Positions 1 through 12,147 of a stretch of DNA of 64,000 nt are shown piece after piece (the first letter of the stretch is position 1; each line of letters begins with the position of its first letter). Origin of the DNA: Membranipora membranacea (Eukaryota > Bryozoa > Gymnolaemata > Cheilostomatida > Membraniporidae); assembly GCA_914767715.1 (NCBI GenBank), contig OU612068.1, positions 14,322,001 to 14,386,000 on the forward strand, written 5' to 3'. The position numbers and the translations under genes were made by a program. The notes below the pieces were generated by a model. The model was not told the DNA's origin, searched no databases, and saw only the letters and a list, made by a program, of their open reading frames with translations.

Positions 1-1883
1 TCTTACGGTTTGATGAAAAGCAGATTTTGGCTGGTTAACGATGGTTGCAAAGTGGCCTCTGTTGGTGTGATGTATCCTATGAAGTCATAGCATAGTAAAT
101 ACCAGACAGATCTGACATAACCTATCAGAACAAGATCTCCTCTGCCATAAGCAGTCAGACTTTGCCAAGGATCAACTTTTGATATACCAAGGTTGCAGGG
201 TACTGGGACTGTTTTGATAAGTTTCTCGTTTAATATCTCAGGCAGTTTTAGTGAATTCAAAACTCTAAACATCTTTCCATCATCAGTTCTTGATTAAGTG
301 CAGAGATGTCCAAATCAAGTCACTGATATGAATATGAGTGGTTCCATTGGTCCTTGTAAGGTGGAAGTCACACGATCCTACTTGAAAAGGCTGTGTACTG
401 CCACTACTATAGGAGGAAGCAACTCTTAAATGGCCGCATAAAAATCCACTACAATCATGGTACCAGACTACCAGTTGCTTTAAATTTGACATCATGCGTT
501 TTGACTTTTGAGACAACACTTCGCTTCCAAGATAATTCATGATATTCTCAAATTATACTGATTACACTAATCATGCTGTTAATTCAATTATTATTTATTC
601 TTGTCAATTGCCAAATAGGTAAAACAGCAGACCATAAATGATATATGAACCAATTAAAGTTATTCAAGGAGATCAAATTGAATGTAATTCACATTTTTTT
701 CGTTCAGGTAGCGGTGGCATGTTAATCAACAGTTTAGTACTACTGCCGCCTTGAGAAGCTATGCCATAGTTTCAGCTATTCTCCAACTCTGATAAATTGT
801 TCCGTATAGAAAATCACAAATCACTAATTAATTTTCTTTCAGAATTTATTACATTTTTATACGTTTGGCACACTAATAATGCGACATAAAATGTAATTAT
901 ATTGCATGCCGTTTGAGCAACACCTGTCTATTCGTCTTTGTTCAAACCCAGTATTGTTTGTGGTCACTGGATTTAAAAAAATTGCACAATTTAAAAATTG
1001 CCCCTTATTATAAATCGTTTGTTCGGTATCAGAGATCATATTTTACCTTTAATCCCATAGTCACTGCTATTTTTGGTTATTTTTTAAAACATCTCTGGCC
1101 ATCTCTTTGTTTCGAAAAAAAGTGTGGACATATTTTATCCATTTAAGTAATTAAAATTCTTGTAAATTGGTCTACCTTTGTCTATAAATATTATTGCTGA
1201 TCTGAATTATTTTTGGATTACAACAAATCGCTTAGAGATGCATTCAGACTAAGCTTCCAAGAGTCTCAATACTTATCACTGCATAGGACCAATGAGTAAT
1301 GCTTACAATTTTCATGATGAAAAACATTATGAACAGAAATCTGCCGCGGCTGGGATTTGAACCCGGGTCTCCCGCATTCTACGCAGCCTTTATAATACTT
1401 GCAAATCAAAACGGTTCCTGACTTGAATGAGCAAACGCCAACCAAGTTGACCTAAATGCTAATTCTATGCATCGATTGGCCCTCAAATTGATGCCACATC
1501 ATCGTATGGAAACACAGTGGTTGAAAGACATGCCATCTATAAACTGATCCTCAAATATATATGAAGTTGTCTTTCCATATTCTCAACTCTTTCCGTAATG
1601 GGCAGGCAATTTCAGTTTTGTCTGTGTGGTTTATGATAGTGTAGACTGTAGAGTGTGGTAAAAAAGCTGACAATCCATATAGGTCTGGTCTGAAAGCTGT
1701 TGAAAATGGTCATGACCATACTTGAGCGGCTATCATGGCCGACCAAGAGTCAAGACTCTGGTTTGGTCCACTTATACCCTCCCCCTTGAAGCCTTGATGG
1801 GCTGAAATCTGTACCATCTTGGGGATTTATCTTCTAAGAATAATAACTGGTAATAAAAGTTTACTAAATTTTGATATTGACAG
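1..1883. other. Region without a supported gene
   Basis: Minus-strand reading frames of 85 and 89 codons lie within 1-540, but they are in different frames and match no family I recognise. Upstream exons of the TPR gene that enters at 1884 may lie here or before the window, and I could not identify any. The only recognisable item is a tRNA-like segment near 1340-1395. Confidence 0.4.
1340..1395 (-). repeat. tRNA-like fragment, probably SINE-derived
   Basis: Read on the minus strand, this stretch has a good T-arm/B-box (GGGTTCAAATCCC) followed by a short GC-rich 3' end. No matching D-arm or acceptor stem is found upstream, so a functional tRNA is unlikely. A tRNA-derived SINE remnant fits better. 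The call rests on the B-box only. Confidence 0.35.
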
Positions 1884-4800
1884 GTAATACAGAGATATTA
1901 GGACACATAGCTGACATAGCCTGTGAGCGTGGTTACACATTCCGCTGTGAGCGGGCTCTAAACCTACAACTCAGCCTTGACCCGTATGCCATAAATGCTC
2001 TCAAGCTACGCAGCAGGATTTACTATGATCGACGTAAGTAAAAAAATGATATGCCACTCATTTTTTGAAAGTAATATGACAACCTGAACAAGAGATCAGT
2101 CAGCTTAATGTATTCATTGAGGTCTAAGATGTAAATTATAAATGAACAATACTTGCATATGTTTTGCCTACGGCTGTCAAATCTAGCTCAGTTTTCTTAA
2201 ATGAAAAGTTACGGAAAGAAACCTTATATTTTCAACTTTTTGAACATGTTTACACCCATGTTGTGAACATCCTATCAAAGCTCAAACTGCGCCTGGATAA
2301 CTGGTAGTAGCATTCCATTACCAACCAATATCTCCGTCCACTGAACTCTATCAAACTTAAATACATCCAGGCAGAGTCAGGCTGTAGTTGGCCCAAGAGA
2401 AGATGAGATATTACTAAGTTGAGAGGGTTAATGCTTTGACAATTCAATGCCGAAACCACCATCTTAGACAACTTACTGCAGTCCACCTGCTTTGGAGTTT
2501 GCTATAACATGCCAATGTCGATTACCTTATATCAAAGCTCACTAATGGTCATAATGGTGTTTTTAGAACAATACGACTTATCAGAGGCAGATGTAAACAC
2601 AGCGCTAAAATTAAATCCTGTCAGTAAGACCCTGCTAAGAGAGCGAGCTAACTTCCTGTGGAACACCAAGAAAAGTGAATCTAAGGAAGCCTATGAAAGG
2701 GTAAGTAGAGGTTATGCCAAGTCTGAGATCAATCATGAAACAACTGCAGTAAACAAAGATATGAATTTGCATACCACTATGCCATTGCCAGCAAGTTACA
2801 TTTCACACCGATTCAAACCTAGGGGGTTCCAACACCAGCTTGCTGATTTCTTTGCTCTAATCAACTGAACAATTTCATTTTAATGACCAAATCACAGCTA
2901 CACTACAATTAGGTTCTCACAAGCAGAATATCTTGTTGAGGCTTGAAATATAGTTCAATCTTACAGAACCCTTATATTAATGATAAATCCATTGATCGGG
3001 AAGAAGAACGAGAGAATCTTGCATATTGGAGTTGCGTTCTCAGTTTTAATGAAAAGACAACTAACTGAGACTCAATGTTTCAAGCAGTACCTGCCAAACA
3101 ATTTTGCACAGATTAGAGAATTTAAATTTTACTGTGACGGACTCTTCTCACATGGAAAGAGGGATTGCACATAAGGTCTTTCTATATTTACAGTATACGA
3201 ATTTGATTGGTGTATCAAACTCTCTCTTTGAAGTGTTAAGTCAACAAGGTCAACAAGTTGCCTTTAACTATCTGTTATTTGTATACTTTCAAGCCAACCT
3301 CTATAAGTAAATAAATAAATAAGTGAAATGATTCTCAGAAAACGTAGTCCGAGCACCAAAATTTTTGTGAAATGAAGGAGACTTAGCATGTATGGAGACC
3401 CTGCTGTATTTGGGAACCCCTGACTTGGGTGTACCACAATAAGATTTTAGTTTTAGGTCTTCATTTATGCTTTTTTATAGAAAGGCTGCAAATTGTAAAA
3501 TAAAAATACTATGTGATGATTTATAATAGTTTAATCAGTCAGGAAATCCCATCGCCGGTTTCCTCAGTGCCAAATATTATGGTGCCATATATCAGTTCAT
3601 GTTCTGTCTAACAGGAAAAACACTAATGATCTACTTCTCAGAGTTATTTATTAAGCTGGATGTATTTCCCCTCAAAGTTTACCAATCGCTTGAAAACATC
3701 AAATATTTTGAGGAAGTAGTTTCTTGCCAATTCAGCATTCTTGGAAGAAAATAAATTCTGTCATTCACTGAACACAAACTAGAAAAACAGACATTTTTCA
3801 TCTATATTGGTATTTTTTTACAAAAACAGGATAATATTTTTTCTTTTAAAAGCTGTTTTCCTCGTTAGTTCAGACATTCTTCAGCTAAAGATTTGTCACA
3901 GCTACTGTGGGTAACTTCTACTATCCAATCAGGCGGTTTCGATAATCATAACAGCACGCTGATATGAACTGTCCATAATGACTGTTCACAATCGAGTGTG
4001 TTGTGATTTTGATTGAGAGGTTTTGCAACAGGGTAAAACCAATAAACACAAAAATCTGCATAGGGCGGGACACAATCCTATTCGAGCATTCAGTGGTTTC
4101 TTTATAATTTCATTGCGTGAAGAAGGAACTGTTCCTATCAGGTAACTTTTTCCATGGGGCTTTTTTACTGAGTATCTATTGACACACCTGAGCACGACTA
4201 ACTCTTTATGGATTTTCCAACACTACATCACAGGGTAAGGACATATTATATCCTTACCCTGTGACTATATCATGATCCATGTATCATTACAATTAACATC
4301 TAACCAGGAAGTAATGTACTAGGTATGGAATACACACTTCACAGTGGAATGAAATGTAAAAACTGCAATGACTGCTATGACTATATGGAATAGCATTAAA
4401 GCCTTGTAAATGTCACATTTGATTAGATTACTCATCGAGGTCACTGGTCAGCCAGGTCGGTTTATCTAGATTGTAACTCTGTTTATAAGCATTCATTTTG
4501 ATTCACTGTGTTGATGAACATGTACACAATTATTCGATAAGATCCTGGGCCAGCCTGTTACCTATAAATACTGAGTCACTCTTCAATTAAACCTGCGTAA
4601 CCAGAATTGCAAAACATTATGAAACTCTCATACACTCGATATCAGTCTGTCATTTGCATCTTCCCCATTGAATATACACCGACATACAATTGATCGCTTC
4701 AAACTCATTGCTTCATATATCACAGCCAGTATATGAGATTATCTTAAACATACGTTGTGAATACAAAAGGAGATTGAGAAAAAAATGTATGCAATTTGTA

Positions 4801-5586
4801 TTTGAATGATTGTTCATTTCACTCTGCCTACTCTGCCTACGTTTATCTGCTGTGACAGCCAAGCCCAACAAAACATGATCAAGTCTGATGTTATTTTGTG
4901 ACTCCTCATTTGGAAACGTTACTGGCCCCCCACCCGCAATCAAAATGATGACTAAGTTTCGTGGGAGAGGCGGATAATGAAGTGTGGTCAAGTGTACCGC
5001 ACCAAGACTTGTCGGTGTGGCCGGCAACGGCGTGCAAGGGAATAGGTTATTTACCCCACACCAGCGCTATATGAGGCCCGCTAAATGGGGCCCGCTAAAT
5101 GGGGCCCGCTAAATGGGGCCCGCTAAATGGGGCCCGTTAAATAGGGCGGTCAAATAAGACCTAATGTATATAGACATCAAGAATCAAAAGAATCAAAGTA
5201 TATCGAAAAAATCACACATGTGAAACTACAAAGGATCAGATGGTTGATCTACCCGCAAATATTCCTACCTGTTGCATTGTGGGAGTTCTGTTGATATAGG
5301 AATACGTGTCAGCAACCCTGAGCTCTAGAGCTATACGGCCAAAACTCATTTTTATTCATACTTGAAAAGAACGATCATACTATTTCGTTATTTTCAGTTA
5401 TTGGCGGTGTTGGACCCAGATACAACAGAAGCAGCTAGCATCCAGAACATCATCAAGATGACAGACTTTGGTCCCCAGACAGCCTCAGTAAAGACAGACA
5501 GTGAGACAGTTTTGGAAGCCGACAACGTTGCTGAGCTTAATTTGGAGGCGGAAGTTACTCATTCCCACACTGTTGATGAACTGTAG
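1884..5586 (+). CDS. TPR-repeat protein, last three exons
   Basis: Three exons join in phase: 1884-2033 (after TTGACAG, before GTAAGT), 2567-2700 (after TTTTTAG, before GTAAGT) and 5398-5586 (after TTTTCAG, stop TAG 5584-5586). They encode about 157 residues. The first two exons form helix pairs of TPR type: the segment from CERGYTFRCERALNLQLSLD onward, then YDLSEADVNTALKLNP, where the A..L.L.P spacing is typical. The last exon starts LLAVLDPDTTEA, another TPR helix end, and then becomes an acidic Ser/Thr/Glu-rich tail ending in HTVDEL. TPR arrays are protein-binding scaffolds. The start of the gene is not seen and may lie outside the window. I cannot say which TPR family member it is. The coding character and phase match are convincing. 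Confidence 0.72.
4229..4263. repeat. Short palindrome in TPR-gene intron
   Basis: Thirteen-base arms (CACAGGGTAAGGA and its complement) flank a 9-base AT-rich centre. It lies in the last intron of the TPR gene, about 1.1 kb before the terminal exon. It could be a solo foldback element or the remains of a small MITE. No function is implied. Confidence 0.6.
5075..5147. repeat. 14-bp tandem repeat, five units
   Basis: Five head-to-tail copies of GGCCCGCTAAATGG occur, the fifth with two changes. The unit is much more GC-rich than its surroundings and contains GGGCCC at each junction. It lies within the last intron of the TPR gene, about 250 bp upstream of the final exon's acceptor. Confidence 0.85.
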
Positions 5587-7759
5587 TCAAAATGAACAAT
5601 GTTGAAGTTTTCAGAGTGCATTTATACACAGTTGCCTTATTTATCCACTAATCTCTCACCCTTCTGTTTTTTACAATTGTTTGTACTTCTCATTTGTTTA
5701 GTCACTTGTTTTTTTTTGCACTTTCATCACTATACGGACAAAAGTACTGTTTGTAACTGATGCCATATCTCTCTAGTCAACAAAAAAAGCATAATATTCA
5801 AGAAAATAATTCTCATGAAAAGCTTCCATATCTGCTGGTTTTCCTCTTCCATTGTACTATGGAACATTACTCCAATATTAGACGTCTTTTTGCACTTCTC
5901 GCCGCTCCTAAATACACCTTACCTTATCATTTACAATCTTATTTCTTTCGAAACTTTTTTCTTGTCGTTATACCAATGAGTAAACTCCTTGGTTCTGCCG
6001 TTGGGAAATCCATGAGAGAATATTCTTCTGTGTGGACAATTAATGTATACCAAGGATTTACTCAATAGCATGACGTTATGGTGTGGTGTAGACATTATGG
6101 AGTTTCAACATGACGAATTTATAATTGAACTTGCACTGTGGTCATATCAATGACAGTATGAAACAGTATTTATCATCTTTGGTCATATGTAGCTGGTTTT
6201 CTCACTAAAGTACAATTTTGACATTTCCACTCTGCATGCATGAACTGTATGTAACCTTCCTATCACCTGTTTCTATTAGTTGTTGGGAAGGGTAGCGTGG
6301 GGGAGGGGGTGTGTGGGGGATGGTCTCTGGAAGACTAATCAATAAACTGATAAGTCTAACAATCCGAACTTTACCTCATACAAACCAAGCCGACAACACC
6401 TACACTATAAAGAATCACAGTCAATTTATGACTAACAGAAATATGCCATTGACCATGAGTCACAGATGTCTGATGACTTTGATTATAAGTGCATATCCCA
6501 CGAGTGTTGCGAATTCATGACAATGGAGATTTTCAAAAAATATATATGTACTATATGTAAATATTTACGAACTGTTTTGAATGCTTCAAGATTATTATTG
6601 ACATCATGGAATTAAATCTATTGTTATGGATTGTATGTAAAACCTTTCACTTTAGAATACAATCCATGTCTTTTGTGCGATATACACAAACTAATGAATT
6701 TGTGATACATATTTGTGATTGGGTATTTTTTAACTAAAGCAGAGGCCACACGATCGATCTGCAAATTTCCACTAATTCTCGCAAATTAAATTTCGTACGA
6801 ATATTAGCCTGCCACACATGATTGTCATTTCCCAAATTCATACTAATGATTTACAGGTGTAATCCTACTGTAATCCTCTGCAGCCAATCTAAACCATAGG
6901 CCTACAGTGATAAATAAAAAATTAAACCAAGGTGAAGCTGTTTCTTCTTGTTTATTATACCAACCAGTCCAGTGATTCAGCTTCTGGATATGCTTAGGCT
7001 CAACTATCTCCTCATATTTATTCAATTTGATACCCCATTAGTCATTGTATCCCTTCTCCCAGGTCCAAATCAATGAGAAGCCCCACATATTGATCAACCA
7101 TTCCATCTTTTTAACCAAAGAATTGTTTACATAGATATGGCCTTGACTTATCAATCAAAACGAGACAGGAAATCAATCAAATCTGACAGCCAATCAGAGA
7201 ACATTTTGTGAAAATTAACACGATTCGTGCATCGTGAACATCAAATGTTTCTTTCGTGTAAATCCCTATTTGTACGAAATTATTCGTGACTTATTTATAC
7301 GAATCGTGAGAAAACAGCCTCGTGTGGCCTTAGCTTTAGCCTTAATTTTGTTATTGAGCTGTTGATTTTAGACGGAGATACTATCAGCATTGATAAGACA
7401 TTCATATCATTTTCATAAATTCAAGTCAAGGTGATTCAGTTTATTATGATATTCCAGAAAAAGTGCTTAGCCCCACCAAGGAGTTAGAGACTAACTCCTT
7501 GGCCCTACCAAGCTTATGGGTTTTAACAAAAATGAGCGAACTAGGTGTGCATTAATTCAAATTACTAATCACAAATCACTAAAGAAAGCAGTAGTATGTG
7601 TCATATTATTAATGTAGAAGAAACAAGCTGAAATAAGCTCTACACGGCATACATAAATCACCAGCTTCTGCAAACTATCATTTAAATGATAGTGTCGACC
7701 AGTCTGATCCCGACCAATGAGAGAAGGAGAAATTGATAATATTTTTAAGGGTTTCATTA
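5587..7759. other. 3' flanks of two convergent genes
   Basis: This stretch lies between the stop of the plus-strand TPR gene and the stop of the minus-strand zinc-finger gene, so both 3' UTRs fall here. Apart from the inverted-repeat element at 6734-7339, I see no coding exon. The short open frames are not supported by homology. Confidence 0.5.
6734..7339. mobile_element. 0.6-kb non-autonomous DNA transposon (MITE-like)
   Basis: The ends are imperfect inverted repeats: CTAAAGCAGAGGCCACACGA on the left, and on the right, read on the other strand, CTAAAGCTAAGGCCACACGA. The interior contains repeated ACGAAT/ATTCGT motifs near both ends and no long reading frame. The size and structure fit a non-autonomous DNA transposon. 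A clear target-site duplication was not found, so the exact ends could be off by a few bases. Confidence 0.6.
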
Positions 7760-10700
7760 TTAGGTACTGGTAGCAGCGGAAACTTGTTCCCAGCCACCTG
7801 GTGGTTCATCTTGAAAGTGGGTCTGGACGTGATTCTCGAATTCAATTTGGTTGTCTGCGCCGTACTCCTTAGAGCACATTGGACAAACTCGCTTGTTAGT
7901 GTCAGCAATCGGATAGTTATTAGTTCCCTCCGACGCATTGTCTGCACATTCAATACAGTGATTGTTGAAATCTGATTCAGAAACATCGTCACCAAACTGT
8001 TTGTTACAGACAGCGCATACTTTGTTGCTGACAGTCGCGGAGGCAGCAACAGGTCTGCTTACTCCTACATACTGCATCTGTCCAGGTTGACCAGGATATA
8101 ATTGTGTAACATTTTCTTGAAGCCTATTTGGGGGATGATTATTTCCAATCGTATTAGCATAAGGTGCAGCAGTATATAAATTGGTAGCGTTGGGTGTTGA
8201 ACGTTCAGGTATGGTGTTTAATGGTAATCCGACAGGATGTCTTGCAACTCCGTTAGCAGGATCGTTAGGGTCATACTGTCCAGGAGGCCTGTCTATTATT
8301 TCATAAGTATCCGAAACAGATGTGAAGGTTTCAGGCGCAAAAGTTTCCGGAGAACCGTCTTGAGTCAATGTAGTTAGTCCTGATCGCAGTGTACTCCTTG
8401 CACGCGGTTTGGGTATAGGCGGCTTTCTACCAGGCGAATTTGATTGTTCCCTACCCTCCGTGGGTGTCAATGGTCGGGGCTGCGTTGCGGTTCTGCTGAA
8501 TAGCGTATTGGTATAAAAATGGTCGCTTCCTTCGACAGGTCCGTTTCGATCAAAGCTTATACCAAGCGATTGTCCCGTGCTTTTATCCATGTCCATGTAA
8601 TTTTGTTGAAGTGAACCCCCCCTCATGAGGGAACCTCTCAAATCAGAATAGTCATCCTGACGTCTGGAACTCGCTGATGACACCAAACTCAAGGTCATGT
8701 TAGTGCCAGGACCATTCATACCTGAAGGATAATGATACGATGAAGTGGCAGAGTCTCCTATTTGTAAAGACTGAGGGGGTCTGGACGGTAAATCTACAAT
8801 AAGCCAAACAGTTGCTTATTATACATTGGTAGGTCCTCTAATTTTCTTAAAAAATTTCTGCTAAAAGGACAGATATAAAAGAAGCTTGTAATGAAACAGT
8901 TGAACAGTTCAATTCCACCGCAAAACAGAGACCTCTCACCCTAATTTTTGTTGGGTTAAGTCGGTTTTAAAATCGTTTTAAATCTTTGTGTCATATTTAT
9001 TCTCTAATACACACTGAGAATAAGCTATTGACCGCTGACCACATAAGGGGGGCCTGCAAAGTTACCAGCCTGCAAAAAAGTTCCTTGTTTAATGATGGAA
9101 TTAATATTTCAACACCGCTTGAGAAGATTAATAACCTTATGATTATACTCTTGTAGGAGGAAGTAAGTCTTATTATTCATCAATAATCAGGCAATAATTT
9201 GTTCTCTGATTAGACGTGGAGAATTCTAATATGAGTTGAGGGGCTTCTGAAACAAACGCAGAAATGAAGAATCACTCATAATTCTGACATAAATAGGCAT
9301 CCACTTCATTATATAATCTCTACAGCCTTCAATATGAGGTAAAACCGGAAAGACCCTATGAATAATCCCTTTCATAACTGGTCTGGTCTGTTTCCTTATT
9401 GGTTTGGTTACTGGCGATGGAGGGGAGTGATTTTGAAACTTGAGTAGAATGTTTTGATACATCACAGAGTAAGGATAGCGATAAATATTTACTCTATGAA
9501 TACATACTGGCGCTAGAGCAGCTCGGCTAAGAGTAAGAGGTTAACAGTCGGCGGAAAATCTTCCAGAAGCGCCTATGAACTAGTTTGGCTAAACATGGGG
9601 GCTCTGTGCTTTGTTGATATATCGTTAACAGGGCTACATATAGCCTGCTGCTTTGAAGGGGGGTGGTATTGGTACCCTTAATAAAAGTCCCATCACTATC
9701 ACCTGCTCTAGTTTAAGCACTCAAGCTATGGTACATACTTTGTTGCTTCAATTGCATCAATAATAAGGTGTTTTTTCGCCGGTTCTCTTGGATAATGATT
9801 TTTAGGCGCTCCATTTCCACTCTGTTTTCTTTGAGTAATGCTGTCGCTCGCTTAACAAACTGTGATTCTGGAAACAAGAAAAAAATACCCTCAACATATT
9901 TAATCAACTGAGGAGCGGAAACAACATGTCACAATATGGATGTCAGCTGTCAATGTCACCAAGAGGTTTATTTTTATAATGGGGCGTTCCCCTAATATAT
10001 TGTAGATAGTATTTGAAATCTATTTCTAGCATCAGGAAATAAATTCTCTCAAAGTGTTGCGGCATGGCAGGGGAAATGTCAATCACAATAGTAAGGTTGT
10101 ACGGTAGTAGTATCAGTTTATGGTCGACAAAACCGATACACTTTAGACGTATAATACCTTGAAGGGAACTATCCGATCCCCCGTTATGCATAGAAAGCTG
10201 CATTTCGACCTTCAACTTTTCTATAGTCTCCCCCAGTGCGACAATATTAGCTTGTAGGAGCTTTTCACGCTCCATGAGCTGAAAAAGAAGATGAATGATT
10301 CTATAAAGGAAAGAGACCATGCACAGCTTATCGCTCTAGTAGCTCACATAAACCTTGTTTATGTTATATGTTTGGTTACTTCGAGACATTTGCGACCATT
10401 TTATCAAAACAGTGATTTTGCATGCGATTCCAGCGCCGTTGATGCAATCGAAGCAGTTATTCGAGGTTTTAAACCAGAGAAAATGGAGAACGTATACATT
10501 GCATAAAACAACACAACCGCAACTTTTCCTCTAAATCGACAAACACCAACCTTAAGCTTTTGTGTTTTTTCCTTCACCAGTTGTGATTGAAGTTCCCTGT
10601 TCTGTGCTAAAATCCTTTCGTTTTCAGCTTCCTTGGTATTAAGCTATAAGTAGCAAGAAACATTGTCTTACAATACCAGTGTTTAGTTGAGTTAACAAGA

Positions 10701-12147
10701 AACCCCAGCAATAAATATATAAAAGTCTGACCTAACAGTATCTCTAAATATCAGGTACGGGCAGCTAGGGAATGTAAACATTCCAATGACATCAGAAGAA
10801 GACTTTCAGTTCGTGCAAATGAATGGGTTCACCCAGTAACACAAACAACACTGGACAACTGCGATTGGAGATGGGGATAAAGATATTCCAACGCTATCAT
10901 AAGCTGCTAAGTGTCATAATACAGCGAAACAAACAGGGGAAAAATGAGTCTCCCTCCTACATGATTAGTATCATATAAATCAATTCATATATGTAATAAA
11001 GTGATTCAGAAGTAACTGATACAGGCTCTATTAAATCGGAGTGGACATACAATGGCACCTTTATATATGGTACAATGGTAGGTCTCCGGGATATGTTTAC
11101 AGTTATGTGTACATGTTTAAGGGGTCATGTACATGTTTGAGGGACATGTACACGTTCACACTTATAGGTACATGTTAACGTTATATACCTGTTTGCTAAG
11201 ACTCTGATTCTTTGTACACTCTGCCTGTAAGTCTTCTGTTGCTTGTCTCTCCTGGAAAAAAATACAGATAAAGTTTTTGATTTGTTTGAAAAATGTGTGT
11301 TGTTGACTTTGACGGTCAACTAAACATCTACTGTGGATGGATCGAGTTTGAGGACTCATTGAAGCTACCTCAAGGAGCACAAACCTCCACTATGTGGGCA
11401 TATGACAGTGGGTACTTGATGGACATACTGAAGCATTGTTACGATAGAGCACACATCATAATTTTACATTGTAGCAGCTTGATACCACCATGAGCATGTA
11501 AACATATAGGACGATAGATTTTATGAGGTCACACCCACCTTTTTTATTAGTGTCTCGTTCTCTTTGGCCAACTAAAAAAGAAAATGGAAATATTTGTTTG
11601 TCAAGGCTGTTGAACCAAAAAATGACCATCAGATCAGTTTAATCTAAGATAGAAGTTGTTGTAATGCCACTTATATTTAAGTGGTTCATATCATCATCAT
11701 CATTGTTTCAATTCTGTTCAAGTAAGTAGCAATTCAACTCCAGTTATCAAGCTCAACAACATGTACCACTTTATGACTCACACATCACCTAGAGGAAAGG
11801 ATGTCTAATTGACCTTCCATCCGTAATATTGTATGTATCGATTGCTGGGGGCGGTGGTGATGATTTGGAAATTCCTGGTTCAGGTTTGCTGAGGTATGTC
11901 AATCTTACCACTGTTTAAACACTTAGCTATGATGAATTCACAGATTGATGGTTGTAACAGTAACAGGCCTATGCAATACATCGCTATGCTACCCCATTCC
12001 ACACTTACCCAACGAAGACGGAACACTATAGTGTCTGACTGAACTCACCTCGTTGACTTTCAAGCTTGGAGCCTCTCCATCTCCAGGAATACGACTTCTA
12101 TTCATGACTTCGAAAGTATCGCTGCTATTTCTCAACTCAATAATGTG
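7760..12147 (-). CDS. Coiled-coil adaptor with two TAX1BP1/CEP55-type zinc fingers
   Basis: Seven minus-strand exons join in phase: 12049-12147, 11539-11571, 11189-11251, 10551-10643, 10158-10278, 9739-9867 and 7760-8793, giving 523 residues. The first six encode heptad-rich coiled coil (for example LAKENETLIKK, NRELQSQLVKEK, MEREKLLQ). The last exon is a long Ser/Pro/Asn-rich linker with a PPIPKPR motif, then two zinc fingers. The first is C-x2-C...H-x3-C (CAVC...HCIEC). The second is CPMCSKEYGA...FENHVQTHF, closely resembling the last TAX1BP1 finger. Such fingers bind ubiquitin in TAX1BP1, optineurin and CEP55, so a ubiquitin-linked adaptor role is inferred. No SKICH domain was found. The true start lies upstream, perhaps in the 20380-22728 exons. 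The stop TAA is at 7760-7762. Confidence 0.82.

Noticed and set aside
3-540. Two minus-strand open frames of 89 and 85 codons near the left edge
   Set aside because: They are in different frames, have no splice signals joining them and match no known domain.
1340-1395. Functional tRNA gene
   Set aside because: Only the T-arm is convincing; D-arm and acceptor pairing are missing.
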